Origin: Nicotiana tabacum
Lineage: Eukaryota; Streptophyta; Magnoliopsida; Solanales; Solanaceae
Assembly (NCBI RefSeq): GCF_000715075.1
Contig: NC_134085.1
Location: forward strand, 132,474,716 to 132,538,715
Direction of reading: 5' to 3'
Length of the DNA stretch: 64,000 nt
Shown here: positions 1-11,882 of the stretch, piece by piece
Layout of the letters: every line of letters starts with the position of its first letter
Numbering within the stretch: the stretch's first letter is position 1
The notes under the pieces: generated by a model
What the model saw: the letters and a program-made list of their open reading frames with translations, nothing else
Told to the model about the DNA's origin: nothing
Databases searched by the model: none
Made by a program: the position numbers and the translations under genes

Positions 1-1210
1 TGATTACCCATTCACCCCTGAGCTTGGATATGCAATTAGTTTTAGAATCCGACCTAAATTTGAGGTATATATCCCCAAATTTTGAAATTCCCAAATTTCA
101 CCTAAAAACACCCAATTTCCCATGAAAATCCATGGATTTTGTGATGAAATCTTGTAAAAAGATGAAGTAGATTGAAAGAAATGAGTTAGAAATGGTTTAC
201 CTATGATTTGGGAAAAAACCGTTTTTTGGAAAATCGCCTATGGGAGCTTAGGTTTTGAAAATTTGAAAGAATGAGTTGAATTCCTGTCTAAAACTCTTTT
301 TGAACAATCGCAGCTATCGCATTTGCGAGCAGGGGTTCGAAATTGCGAACCCCGCAAATGCGAACATTACATCGCAATTGCGAAGAATGCTCATGCCTTC
401 TATTATCACAAATGCGAACATTTGTTTGCAATTGCGACCTGTTCTTATCGTAAATGCGAAGGGTCTTCACAAATGCGATGCTCGCATTTGCGAGCCAAGC
501 CTTCAGGCTTGAAACACACCAATAGTTTTTCTTAAGGTTCAAAAGACTCCGTGGCCTATCCAAAACTTACCCGAGCCCTTGGTGCACCAAACCAAACATG
601 CACACAAGTCTAAAAATATCATACAGACTTGTTCGTGCGATCAAATCGATAAACTAACATCTTAAACAACGAATTTAGCATCAAAATTAATGAAATATTC
701 AAGAACACCTAAAGTTACTATATCACAACCGACGGTCCGAATCACGTCATATGAATTTCGTTTCTTACCAAATTCTATAGACACAACTTAAATACCATAT
801 TAAACCTGTATCGGACTCCGGAACCAAAATATGGGCCCGATACCATCAAATTCAAACATTATTCAATTTCTAAACTCCTTATATTTTTCAATTAAATAAT
901 TTTCTTCAAAAATTTATTTCTCGGTCTAGGGACCTCGGAATTCAATTCCGGGCATCCCATATTTTCCTACGGATCCTCCGGGAACGTCCAATCATGGGTC
1001 CGGGTCCGTTTACTCAAAATGTTGACCGAAGTCAACTTAATTCAATTTTAAAGGATAAATTTAGCATTCTTCTCAAATTTTCACATAAAGACTTTCCGGA
1101 TATACGCCCGGACTGCGCATGCAAATCGAGGTGAGACAAAAGGAGGGTTTTAAGGCCTCAGAACACACATTTGACTTCTAAAACACGTGATGAACTTTTG
1201 AGTCATCACA
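1..1210 (-). mobile_element. LTR of an unassigned Ty3/gypsy-like family, cut by the window edge
   Basis: On the minus strand the LTR begins at 1210 with TGTGATGACTC and continues past the window start, so its other end and any target-site duplication cannot be seen. No long ORF of interest is present. A block of short palindromes around CGCAAATGCG and CGCAATTGCG occupies about 305-500. The region 900-1100 has the mixed pyrimidine and GGTCCG-type text I associate with nightshade gypsy LTRs, which is recognition from memory. It is either a solo LTR that landed in the Athila 3' region or the edge of a complete element lying to the left. Confidence 0.65.
305..500. repeat. Array of short palindromes (CGCAAATGCG type)
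   Basis: Repeated words such as CGCATTTGCGAG, CCGCAAATGCGAAC, CGCAATTGCGAAG and CACAAATGCGAAC recur every 20 to 35 bp. Each is a near palindrome of the form GCnnnnnGC or CGCnnntGCG. Small ORFs on both strands here (up to 91 codons) are a by-product of the repeat and do not look like genes. Confidence 0.75.
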
Positions 1211-2531
1211 GTTTCATCTTTCCTTAAGTACTTTATTTTCTCATTTCGGCTCACACTTTCTTGACTCTTTGAGTCATTTTCTTCTTCTTTAGCGGAACTA
1301 GAGAGACACATTGTCACTCTTTCTTATTCATGATAATTATTTTTCTCCTTTTCTAATCATTCCATGCCTTTCATCATTGCTTTCATTGAATCCCTTCACT
1401 TTTCTATCTTATTCACTTTCCTTTTGTCTTTTATTGACTTTTTGACTTTTCTTTCTTTTCTTTTGCCTAAGTTTATACCTTTTATCACTTTCACATTCTT
1501 CGTCTCTCCCCCAAACTTATGCTTTGCCAATTGTGAATGCTAAGGAAAGATCGGGTGCCAAGAGAGGGTCATTATAGAACAGATAAAGGCTTGTATCATG
1601 GTTATTGAAATAAAAAGGGCTTCGGCTCAATGAGGTTGACTAGGGATATCATATTTGGTAGGCTATGGATGCTTTCAAGTTTCAAATTGGATCAAGGAGA
1701 GCCTATAATAATTTCTCAAGTCAAGCTACACTTAGAATTTCGCCTAGACAAATATCCAGGGCAAGTTCTAGATTTATTGGCACGGGTCTTGGATTTGCAA
1801 TTCAATACCCCACCTCATAAGTTGTTGGATTGCTAAAGAGAACAGAGTTAAGATTGAGCATTACAAATGGCTCCAAGAAGCCGCTCGATGATTGTTTAGT
1901 CAACACAAGAGTCTAAAGGTCACAACTAGAGCTATTCTTTGCAAATCAACTTGTTTCTAACCATAAGGTCGAAGGTAAATGTGCTAGGCTCAAGTGAACC
2001 TTGCCTGAGAAACTTTTATTCATTACTACTACATGTTAAAGCAAAAAGTAAAATGGACTCAATCCCTTAAGAAGGTTGTCATGCAATCCATTATCAGGAA
2101 GAGCCACCCGGTTCACACAACATCCACTTTTGGAAAGAACCGTGTCATTAAGAAAACCAAAGGCTTATTATTCACAAAAATGTAAAAAGAAACTACTAAA
2201 GGAAATAAGAAGCTATGAAGTAAATTACGGAAATCAACTGAATATATACAAAATTGAAGTAAAGCAAATATTTTCATAAATGAAAACGAATATATACATC
2301 AAATGGTAAAATATATACATACCAAATATGAAAGTAACGAATATATACATACCAAAAGTAAAATAAAGAGAAGTAAAGATAAAGAAAAATAATCTCATAG
2401 TTATTACATACCAATGTTATCCAATTATCACCAAATAAAAATAGACCCCCCCAAATAAAAGATAGCATTGTACTCAATGCTAGTATCAAAATAAAATTAG
2501 GGAAAGGGTTAGAAAGTAAAGAAAACTCCCT
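1211..2531 (-). other. Athila 3' non-coding region, no gene
   Basis: This stretch lies downstream of the minus-strand env-like ORF. Read on the minus strand it contains a purine-rich run, AAGTTTGGGGGAGAGA, at about 1504-1519. That resembles the polypurine-rich text often found near the 3' end of Athila elements. The expected 3' LTR (it should start TGATAAGTGGGG like the one ending at 23,173) does not follow inside the window. Positions 2280-2355 hold a short imperfect repeat of ATATATACATACC. I see no supportable coding region. Confidence 0.5.
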
Positions 2532-4278
2532 ATGTGGTCTGCATCGGGTCCGACACATGAGTGGGGTCCTCGGACTGCATAGGATCAGCAGCTCCCTCTG
2601 GGTCCTTTAACTGGATCTCCAAATATGACTGGGGGACCATGGGGTTGCAGAGCATCTGGATCATCTCCGCAGCAGCATGTGTAGTGGAAGCTAGCTCCTC
2701 AGACTGGCCAACTGCTGGTGCCTCATGCTCTGCTGCATGTGCTGTTAGGACTTGCTCCTTTAGGAGCAAGTCCAATGGGATATCTCCAGTAGAAGTAAAC
2801 CTCTCTACATCCTTCTTCAGTTGCTCCACTAACTCCTTTGAGGTTCGAGTCTTCTTTATCTTCTTGACTTGCTTGCCCAGATCCTTTATAGCCTATCCAT
2901 GAATATCGAAAGTGTCCATGATCTTTTTCTATTTGTCCAGGAGCTTCTTTTGGTTATACAGAAGCTCATTCAATGACTCCTCCACTGATGAAGGTACCTG
3001 AGGCTGTGCCAGGGCTGACTGTACTAGATAAGACAGACATCTTTGATGTAGCTGCCTACATCTAGTTGTTGATGTTGTATAAAGTCTGAGAAACCCCAGT
3101 GCAGTCTGAGGGTAAGTGGAAGAAGAAGGTACAAACAATGGCACAGTGATGGATGGCCCGGATGAAGGAGGAGGTATGGCAGTTGAAGACCCCTTTGCTG
3201 TGGAAGGCTCTGACCCAGCGGCCACTACCCCTGACTCTTCAGACTGTCTAGTGGAGATAGTGGCTTTACCCTTTGCTTTAGGGTTGTCCTGTCCTTTAGT
3301 GCTATACCAGGAGAAAGGCTTGTTTGGCTTTGTCTTTGTGTCATATATCTTCTTCTCAACTCCTTGGTCCTCGAAATACATGGTGAGGAAGTTTGGGTAG
3401 GGGTAGGATCTTTCTTCCTTTCCAACTACCTTTGTGATGTGATAGTACATGAGGTTCCCCACATTGATAGGATACCTCGCCATGATGGAGGCTATCAATA
3501 CACACCAGGTGAGTAGGAGGACATTATCCTGCTGACATAGGTCCAGCCGGCTGCATACAAATGTGGACCACCCATTGGCTTCAAAGCTGAGGGTGTTTCT
3601 GGCTATTGTGACTCTAATTGTGAGCCATGTCGGTGTCTTCCCTAGGGCTAATATCTCCGCCAACCATGGACGGGCTGCTCCACCCTATTCTCTCCTCAAA
3701 CTTCCTCCTGACATTTGGATTGTGGGGAAGGAGGTCTCTCTCTATGAACTATCTCTCAAGGGTGAGTGACCTTTGGGGCCACCATTCTCGGAACTTTTGA
3801 TAAGCTAATTCACTCAAAAACCGATGTTGCCACACCTACGATTTTCTTAACCTTCCAAACCCCCAACATTAGTATCACTCCCTCTCCCGTCATCCGGGAC
3901 CTCATCATCATCAACATCAATAGGGGCAGCTGGTGAGGCCGAAGTTGTAGCAGGAAGATGATGCCGAGCCTCACTACCTTCCTCTAAGCCATCAGATGAC
4001 TCAGAAGAGGGTGTAGTTTCATCTCGTAACTGGAATTTCCCTTGGAAATATGTGGGGACATGAGTTGGAACAGAGTCTCCTTCCAAAGCTTCCCGAGAAG
4101 GGACATACTCACTAGTGTCTTAATGGTCCGTAGCTCTATCCGTAGCTTTGATGGCAGCTCTCATCTTGCTAATTGACTTTTGTACTGTTAGGGGTATTTT
4201 TGTCTTTCCTTTACCCCTGCCTCAAGGGGGTTTTTCCCTCTCTTTAGATGTATCACCTCTATCTCTGGAGTGGACCAT
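2532..4278 (-). pseudogene. Athila env-like ORF (degenerate)
   Basis: The likely start is the minus-strand ATG at 4276-4278. Reading is broken soon after by in-frame TGA and TAA codons, and then continues in pieces at 4086-3847, 3663-2929 and 2829-2530. The central piece (244 codons) carries a cysteine and leucine-rich block with ARYPINVGNLMYYHI, recognisable from the conserved domain of the extra ORF downstream of Athila pol, often called env-like or putative plant transposon protein. The C-terminal part is rich in Pro, Ser, Ala and acidic residues. I see no clear signal peptide or membrane span. Its function is unknown, and an envelope role is only a historical suggestion for the family. 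It is not intact here. Confidence 0.7.
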
Positions 4279-4380
4279 TGTCTGCATCAAACAAGCAATG
4301 AAATTCAGTTAGAATAAAGCTTCCAACATATGTTCAAACCATGTAGATGAAATGCAAATACTGATTCTCAGAACAAGGAA

Positions 4381-4655
4381 CCACGGTCTGCATAAAAGTG
4401 ACCGCGGCCGCGAAGAGCCAAACGCGGACCGCGAAAAAGTAATCGCTGCCGCAGAGGGGTTAGGTTCAGAATACTAACTCTTTGATCTTGGTTAAACACG
4501 AACCGCGAAGGGCCAACTGCGGACCTCGTAAAAGTAACCTCGGCCGCAAACTATTAGCAAAAACCAGCAACAAAAAAGCTAGGGTATCGTGGGCCGCAAA
4601 AAACTTAACGCGTCCGCATACCCTACCGCGCACCGCAAAAAAATGACCGCGGCCA
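4381..4655. repeat. CG-rich short-palindrome array, spacer copy 1
   Basis: Words such as CCGCGGCCGCGAAG, CGCGGACCGCGAA and GGGCCGCAAAAA recur about every 30 bp with A-rich spacers. The same motif class fills 5075-5355 and the Athila LTR at 22,579-22,980. Confidence 0.7.
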
Positions 4656-5038
4656 AGAATTTCAAGCGCAACTGGTACTGGCGAATACTGACAACTAGGG
4701 ATTTTACTAAGTGTTCAAAAATAAGTTCAATTAATCATGCAAAATTACTAACCCTATCCCCCATTAGGTATATAAACACTACCCACATGTATTTAATCAT
4801 CAATTAAGCATTAATCTTAGATTATAGCCTGCATCTAACCTAACTAAATTAAAACAAGCAGAAAAGAAAAGAAAAAGTTAAAACAAATCATGGAATTTAA
4901 CATACCAGTTGTAAAGTTTTAGTAGGAAATGACTCTTGATTAGAATGAGATGAAATTGAGAGCTGGAGAAGAGGAGTAGTGCTTTTTTGTACGGTGAAAT
5001 GTTAGGGGCCGAAAAGTGTAAAATGATTAAGGAGCCCC

Positions 5039-5046
5039 TATTTATA
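5039..5046 (-). promoter_or_regulatory. TATA-like box in the pol to env-like spacer
   Basis: On the minus strand the sequence AGTATAAATAGGGGCTCC lies about 35 bp downstream of the edge of the array at 5075-5355. The LTR has AGTATAAATAGATC at 22,537-22,544, about 35 bp from its own array. Its orientation would drive transcription toward the env-like ORF, whose ATG is about 760 bp downstream. Confidence 0.5.
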
Positions 5047-5074
5047 CTTAGCAGCTAGTGGAATCCACCGGCTT

Positions 5075-5355
5075 ACCTGAACGCGGACGCAAAATTCTAT
5101 CGCGGTCCACATTTTGTTACCTGATGGAGCACAGCTTCAAACACTTGGGCGCATTCCGTGAAATAATGGACGCGGTCGCGGAATACACCGCAGACCGCCA
5201 AAATATAGGCGCGGCCACAAAAGCTGAAGGGTATTTGACAGTCCAACTTCAGAGAGTTGGCATTTTACTCTTTTCAATTACGCATCCGCGAACAAAAAGA
5301 TGCGCCCGCAAAATGCTCACGCGGGCCGCAAAATTTTGGGCGCGGTTCGCGAACT
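5075..5355. repeat. CG-rich short-palindrome array, spacer copy 2
   Basis: Recurring words such as ACGCGGACGC, ATCGCGGTCC, GACGCGGTCGCGGAA and GCGCGGCCAC are separated by AT-rich linkers. The block lies immediately upstream, on the minus strand, of the TATA-like box at 5039-5046. Confidence 0.7.
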
Positions 5356-5546
5356 TCCAACACTTAGCTAAATTTTTCCTTTGTCAATTTGCTGCACTGC
5401 ACAACCCATTCCTACATACACTTCACAACCAGTTAGTCCAACACAATGCCTAATCTAAGAAGAAAATCAAAAGAAAGAAAAACACATGGGTTGCCTCCTA
5501 AGAGGCTCCTAATTTAACGTCGCGGCACGATGCATGGTACCATCAT

Positions 5547-8317
5547 TCACTTGAAATAAAACAATGCCACAACGTGGCTATCATCAACCTTACCAAGGTA
5601 GTGCTTCACTCGATTCCCATTGACTCTAAAGATCTCACCATTCTTGTTTTTCAAATCTATAGCACCGAAGGGAGTTACATGCACCACTTCAAAGGAGACA
5701 CTCCATTTTGACTTTAGCTTTCCCGGAAACATACGTAACCGAGAGTTGAATAAGAGAACAAGGTCACCTTCTTTGAATTCTTTGTTCCGGATTTACTTAT
5801 CATGTAGGTACTTCATCTTGTCCTTATACAATGACGAGCTGGAGTAAGCATGAAACCGGAACTCATCAAGTTCATTCAATTGCTCCACCCGAAGATTGGC
5901 AGCTATATCCCGCTCTAGGTTCAACTTCTTCAACGCCCACATGGCCTTATGCTCTAATTCCACCGAGAGATGACATGCTTTACCAAATACAAATCGATAT
6001 GGAGACATACCAAGTGGAGTCTTGAAAACTGTTCTATAGGCCCATAAAGCATCGTTAAGTTTCCTTGACCAATTAGTCAGGTTTGCATTGACAGTCTTGG
6101 ATAAAATACTCTTGATCTCCCTGTTGGATACCTTAACCTGTCCACTTGCTTGGGGGTGATAGGGGGTTGACACCTTATGAGTGAAGGCTTTGTTGCAAAA
6201 ATGAGAACACCCATCACTAATGATGGCCCTTGGGGTGACGAACCTTGTGAATATGTTTTTCTTTAAGAAGGCCACCACACTCCGTGCTTCATTGTTAGAT
6301 AAAGCCACAACTTCAACCCACTTGGAGACATAATCCACAGTAACAAGAATATAAGTGTTCCCACACGAACTCACAAATGGACCCATAAAGTCGATACCCC
6401 ACATATGAAAAATGTCAATCTCAAGGATGGTAGTGAGAGGCATCTCATTCTTCTTGGAAATCCCACCGACTCTTTGGCAATCATCACACCTCTTAACAAG
6501 CTCGCTAGCATCTTTGTATAAGGTAGGCCAATAGAATCCACAACTTAGGACCTTTGTAGCAGTTCTCGCCCCACCATGGTGACCACCATAAGGCGAGGAA
6601 TGGCAAGTTTCAAGAATACCCAATTGTTCTTCTTCTAGGACACATCTTCGGATAACACCATCGGTGCAGATTTTGAAAAGATAAGGCTCGTCCCAATAAT
6701 AATCCAAGCAGTCCCATTTGAGCTTCCTTCTTTGGTTTGAAGAGAACTCATTAGAGACAATTCTGCTTACAAAATAGTTGTCCACATCAGCAAACCAAGG
6801 CATTTCGGTCAAAGACATGGAAATGAGTTGTTCATCCGGAAACAAATCGTTAATCTCAAGGCCATCATGGGGCCTCCCCTCCTCTTCCAAATGGGACAAG
6901 TGGTCCGCCACTTCATTCTCACTCTCTTTTCGGTCTATGATTACAAGATCAAACTCTTGTAGAAGAAGTACCCACCTCATCAATCTAGTATTTGAGTCCT
7001 TCTTATTCATTAAATAACGAAGCACCGCGTGATCGGTATGAACAATCACTTTGGTACCCATGAGGTACGGGCGGAAATTTTCCATAGCAAAGACAATGGC
7101 TAAGAGTTCTTTCTCGGTCACCTTATAGTTGACTTGGGCATCGTTCATAGCCTTGCTAGTATAGTAGACCTGATGGAATATCTTGTTGATTCTTTGCCCC
7201 AACACCGCTCCTACCGCCACGTCACTAGAATCACACATGAGCTCAAATGGTAAGCTCCAATTTGGTGCAGTAATGATGGGAGTGGTAGTCAACCTATACT
7301 TGAGTAGCTCAAAAGCCTTCATGAAATCATCATTAAATACAAATTTGGCATCTTTTTCCAACAACTTGCACAAGGGGTTCACCACCTTTGAGAAATCCTT
7401 GATAAACCGACGGTAGAACCTCGTATGCCCTAGAAAGCTCCTCACTCCTTTGACGAAAGTAGGAGGAGGGAGTTTTGATATCACTTCCATTTTTGCTTTA
7501 TCCACTTCAATACCATGCTTGGAGATCTTATGGCCGAGGACAATGCCCTCCTCAACCATAAAGTGGAACTTCTCCCAATTAAGCACTAAGTTTGTCTCTT
7601 CACAACGTGCCAAGACTTTTTCAAGATTACCCAAACACTCATCAAAATAATCCCCCACAACAGAAAAATCATCCATGCAAACCTTGAGGAAGTCCTCTAC
7701 CATATCTTTGAATATTGCCATCATACACCGCTGAAAAGTAGCCGATGCATTACACAAACCAAATGGCATCCTTGAGAATGCAAATGTACCGTACGGACAA
7801 GTCAAGATGGTCTTCTCTTGGTCTTTATGTGCAATAAAAATCTGGTTATATTCAGAATACTCATCCAAGAAGCAATAATAAGCACGTCCGGCTAACCTAT
7901 CCAACATTTGATCAAGGAACGGAAGCGGAAAATTGTCCTTCTGATTCACTTTGTGGAGCTTCCTATAATCCATGCATACCCTCCAACCGGTGATAGTTCT
8001 TGTGGGGATGAACTCGTTGTCGTTTGTAATAACAGTCATGCCCCCCTTCTTTGGGACACATTGTACCGGTGAAGTCCATAAACTATCAGAAATAGGTAGA
8101 CCACCCCAACATCCAACCACTTGATAACCTCTTTCTTGACAACCTCTTGCTTGGCCTCATTCAACCTTCTTTGATGTTCCACGGAGGGTTTGGCATCTTC
8201 CTGCAATATGATTTTTTGCATGCAAAAGGCGGGGCTTATACCCCGAATATCTGCCAATGTCCAACCTATTGCTTTCTTCCTCCTTTGGAGCACCGCAAGG
8301 GTGACATCTATTTGCAC
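5547..8317 (-). pseudogene. Athila pol: RT, RNase H and integrase, nearly continuous
   Basis: A 775-codon open stretch (8120-5793) holds, in order, RT (YPYGTFAF and [12 protein letters not shown] motifs, active site CMDD where FMDD is usual), RNase H ([22 protein letters not shown]) and integrase. The integrase zinc finger is [10 protein letters not shown] with CDDCQ, followed by GIDFMGPF and IISDG. Upstream the frame is broken near 8100, apparently by a lost base, with the preceding segment at 8317-8036. An in-frame TAA at 5793-5795 separates the C-terminal integrase piece (5732-5547, with GPF-like VVHVTPFGAIDL). The expected catalytic Glu of integrase is Lys (codon 6132-6134), and about nine residues before it appear to be missing. 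The product would be inactive. Confidence 0.85.
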
Positions 8318-8329
8318 GTTAGTTAAGCA

Positions 8330-9145
8330 CTAGGAAAGAATAATTGGTAAAGTAGAACAAGGGCCTAAGAACTCATACTTGAGGTATGAAGGCAAAGGCT
8401 TCGACTCCAATGTGGGAGGCTCCTCGATTGAGGGCTTTGTTGGTAGAGTCTTCCGGTTCTCAAGGTCCAAGGAAAGTTTCCGGGGCTCATATGTATATGA
8501 ACCCATTCCTTGCAAAGCATTGACATATTTAACCAAACCTTCCTTCTTATCCACATCATGATTCAACAACACATCTTACAATGGGTCTTCCACATTAATC
8601 ACATCACTTGTGTCTTTAACAATCACTTCGGTCACAAGATCCACAAACGAACATACTTCATTGCTATTGGGCTACCTCATTGACTTGCAAACATGGAATA
8701 CAACTTTTTTATCGCCCACCCGGAAGGTGAGCTCTCCTGCTTCCACATCAACTAAGGCCTTCCTTGTAGCTAGTAAAGGTCTCCCCAATATGATTGGCAC
8801 CTCGTAGTCAACCTCACAGTCAAGTATCACAAAATTCGCGTGAAGTATGAACCTGTCAACCCTAACTAGCACATCATCAATTATCCCCAATGGCCTCTTC
8901 ATTGTCCTTTTCGCCATTTGCAACCTCATGGATATGGGTCTTGGTTGCCCAATCCCCAATGTCTTGAACACAGAATATGGCATCAAGTTAATGCTTGCCC
9001 ACAAGGCACCCAAATTCTCATCATTCACATGCAAATGATTGCTCGGTTCATCATCATCTAGCACCAACACATCATCACTAGCAATCTTTCTTGGATTAGA
9101 GGTACTAGTAACTCCACCCCTACCACTTCTTATAGTCACCACCAT
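8330..9145 (-). pseudogene. Athila protease region (degenerate)
   Basis: A 157-codon open stretch (9145-8672) carries SINLMPYSVFKTLGIG and VPIILGRPLLAT, the flap and C-terminal signature of the Athila retropepsin. The usual active-site DLGAS reads WAS here, after an apparent deletion, so the catalytic Asp seems lost. The linker to RT continues at 8572-8330 with PPTLESKPLPSYLKYEFLG, a conserved Athila segment just before RT. It is in several frames and lies between gag (higher coordinates) and pol (lower coordinates) on the minus strand. Confidence 0.75.
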
Positions 9146-10069
9146 CGCATGGCCCTATTGTTCCCACCCTTCGGGTTTACTACCATATCACTTGGTAGTG
9201 CCCCCTTAGGGCGAGTATTTAAGGCTTGAGAATTTTGTCCAAGTTGGACTTCCAAGTTGCGGATGGAAATGTTGTGGGAGGCCAATTGGGCATCGGAGTC
9301 GGCATTTTTCTTCATCATTTTGCTCAAACATGGATTCAATCTGTCCCATCTCATGATTGGATGAGCTAGGACCTTGTTATAGATATGGAGGCAGGTTGTT
9401 TGATTGTTGATACATTGGAGGCCTTTGAAATCCCGGCCCCCGATTCCCTTGATTATTGTTATTACCTCCCCAATTACTATTATTATTGCCTACCCCAATT
9501 GCCTTGGTTTCCTTGGTTTCCCCAATTTTGATTGTTGTTGTTCCCACAATTGCTTTGGTTGTTGTTGTTGCCACTATTCCAATTGCATTGTTGACCTTGA
9601 TTTCCCCAATTTTCTTGTGATCTCCATTATTGTTGATTCAGAGCATTGCCCCATTGACCTTGATAATTGTTGACATATTGCACCTCTTCACTTTGATCAT
9701 CATAAGAATCATCTTGATTGTACCCACTACCACTTTGCTCAAATTGGTCCGGATTATTTTGAACTTGTTGACCTCGTTGCCTTCTCTTGTTGATCATCAT
9801 ATTCACTCCTTCCATGGCATTCACTTGTTTTGGGGCCTTAAACTTGTTGCAACTGAGCTTTAGCTAATTGGTTCATGGTAGTAGTCAACTCGGCTATAGC
9901 TTGGCCGTGGTCATGGAGCTCCTTGTGTAGGTGAATGACATTAAGGTCACCTTGTGGAACATTAGCTCGAGTTTGCCACACTGAAGAGGTATCCGCCATC
10001 TCATCAAGTATTTCATATGCTTCAGCATATGGTGATCATGAAGTTACCCCCGACGAGTTGGTTAACCAT
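9146..10069 (-). pseudogene. Athila gag, C-terminal fragment left of the nested chromovirus
   Basis: Minus-strand reading from the insertion site gives NQLVGGNF and then ELHDHGQAIAELTTTMNQLAKAQ, the conserved end of the Athila gag core and its following helix. After that come Gln/Asn-rich low-complexity stretches (about 9380-9670) and SIRNLEVQLGQ near 9270-9230. Frames are broken several times. The N-terminal portion resumes at 20,822 on the other side of the nested element. Confidence 0.75.
10065..10069 (+). repeat. Left target-site duplication of the nested chromovirus
   Basis: ACCAT precedes the LTR start TGTGATGATCC. The right counterpart at 20,822-20,826 is ACCAC, one mismatch. Removing the element and one copy leaves an uninterrupted Athila gag reading frame, which supports the boundary. 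Confidence 0.7.
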
Positions 10070-10764
10070 TGTGATGATCCGACCAGTCGTCTCATGAATT
10101 ACCACTCTATTTTCCCTATTTCTGCTTCTTTATGCTTTGTTATCCGTGTTATGCGATATCAGATTGGTTAAATCAAATCCGAAATTATTTTGATAAGGTT
10201 TGAGACACTTAGTCTCTTTTGAGGAAGCTTAAGTTGGAAAATTCAACCGGATGTTGACTTATGTGTTAGAGGGCTCGAATGTAAGTTCCGATGGTTCGGT
10301 TAGCGTTGGGAGGTGATTTGTGACTTAGGAGCGTGATCAGAATGAGTTTTGGAGGTTCGGAGTAGATTTAGGCTTGAATTGGCGAAGTTGATATTTGGCG
10401 ATTTCCGATTGGTAGGCGAAATTTTGATATAGGGGTCGGAATGGAATTCTGAGAGTTGAAGAAGTTCCATCGTGTCATTTGGGATGTGTGTGCAAAATTT
10501 CAGTTCATTCGGACGTGGTTTGGTTGGATTTTTATCAAAAGCGAAATTCAGATGATTTTAGAAAGTTAAGCTTGAATCCGATGTGTTTTGGTTGATTTGA
10601 TATTGTTTGAGGTGTTTTGAAGATTGGAAAAAGTTTGGATAAGGTATTGGTACATGGTTGTGCTTTTGGTTGAGGTCCCAGAGGCCTCGGGGTGATTTCG
10701 GATGGTTGACGGGAAGTTTGAGAAATGTTTATAGCTGTTGAACTTTTGCTGGTTCTGGTATTTT

Positions 10765-10930
10765 CGCACCTGCGGATTGGGAACTGCAGGTGCGATGCCG
10801 CAAATGCTGGAGATTGGTCGCAGAAGCAAAAAAGGGCCTGATGAGCAGTGACCGCAGATGCGATTTTTGGCCGGATAAGTGATTTCCGCATAAGTGGATG
10901 ATGAACCGCAAATGCGGTACCGCAGATGCA
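10765..10930. repeat. Short-palindrome array upstream of the LTR TATA box
   Basis: CGCACCTGCGG, CTGCAGGTGCG, CCGCAAATGC, CCGCAGATGCG, CCGCAAATGCGG and CCGCAGATGC occur in series. The array ends about 20 bp before the TATA-like box. The 3' LTR carries a longer version at 18,676-18,900. Confidence 0.75.
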
Positions 10931-10949
10931 AAAATGTCTAGGCAGAAGG

Positions 10950-10956
10950 TATAAAT
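10950..10956 (+). promoter_or_regulatory. TATA-like box of the chromovirus 5' LTR
   Basis: AAGGTATAAATTGTGG follows the palindrome array. The same string is kept at 18,916-18,922 in the 3' LTR. Confidence 0.5.
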
Positions 10957-11882
10957 TGTGGCCTTCGCGAATTTGAGCTATTTCACCATTTTTGACTTCG
11001 GCTTTGGAGCTTTTTGGATGATTTGAATGAGGGATTTCAAGGGAACTTCATTGAGGTAAGGAATTTGGACCTAAAACTCGTTCTTATGCTATTACTTCAC
11101 GGATTAGAGCTAGAAATTATGGATATTAAGGGTGAAAATTGGGGAAACTATGGCTTGGAAACTTAGACCTTTAATTGAGGATTTGAAGGACCATTTGGGG
11201 TCGGATTTCAGAACTTTTGATATGTATAAACTTGTGGGGAGATAAGGAATCTATTGAGAATTCCGAGACGTGGGCCCGGGAATTGGGTTTTGGTAATATC
11301 GGGATTTGTGTCGTATTTTGATTATTTTCACTTGGGCTTCGTTCCCTTAGCATATTTTGATGTCTTCGTTCTGATTTTTGATAGATTCGACATGAGTGGA
11401 GGCCGATTCGACTGGAAAAGGCATCGCGAGCTAGAGATTTGACCGGTTCGAGGTGAGTAATGATTGTAAATGATGTTTTAAGGGTTTGAAACCCCGGATT
11501 GCACATCGTAGTGCTATATTGAGGAGGCACACGCTTGATTACGAGCGTGGGGTCGTGCACTATTGGGGATTGTGACTTTGTCCGTCCCGAATGACTATTT
11601 TACCGCGTATTTGACTGAAACCTATTTGCTATCATCATGATTTGGGCTGAATGCCATATTTGGGCCTTGTGCCAACTATTTGAACCCTTCGGGGGTTTTA
11701 CTAGTATTTTTCTCACTGTTTTGACTTTATACTTGAACTCAGTCATGTTATATTTTACTCTTTTCGTACTCAGCCATGTTTACTCTGTTTTAAACACTTA
11801 CATGATCTTTTAAATGATATTTTTGGGTTGAGAATCATGTTTTACTATTGTCTGAGTGGCTTGTGGGGATTTTGACTGAGTA

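Larger units (their letters stand above)
4279..5546 (-). other. Athila pol to env-like spacer with CG-rich arrays and a TATA box
   Basis: This 1.27 kb non-coding spacer has two blocks of short CG-rich near palindromes (about 4381-4655 and 5075-5355) built from words such as CGCGGACCGCG and CGCGGCCGCG. Between them on the minus strand is a TATA-like TATAAATA (5039-5046). The layout matches that of the element's own LTR. The 131-codon ORF at 5058-5453 on the plus strand is a by-product of the array. Confidence 0.65.

Noticed and set aside
276..563. Overlapping ORFs of 70-91 codons on both strands
   Set aside because: They arise from the palindrome array, with no start context, codon structure or recognisable domain.
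5058..5453. 131-codon plus-strand ORF
   Set aside because: It covers the CG-rich array and is opposite to the element. It has no domain and is explained by low stop density in the repeat.
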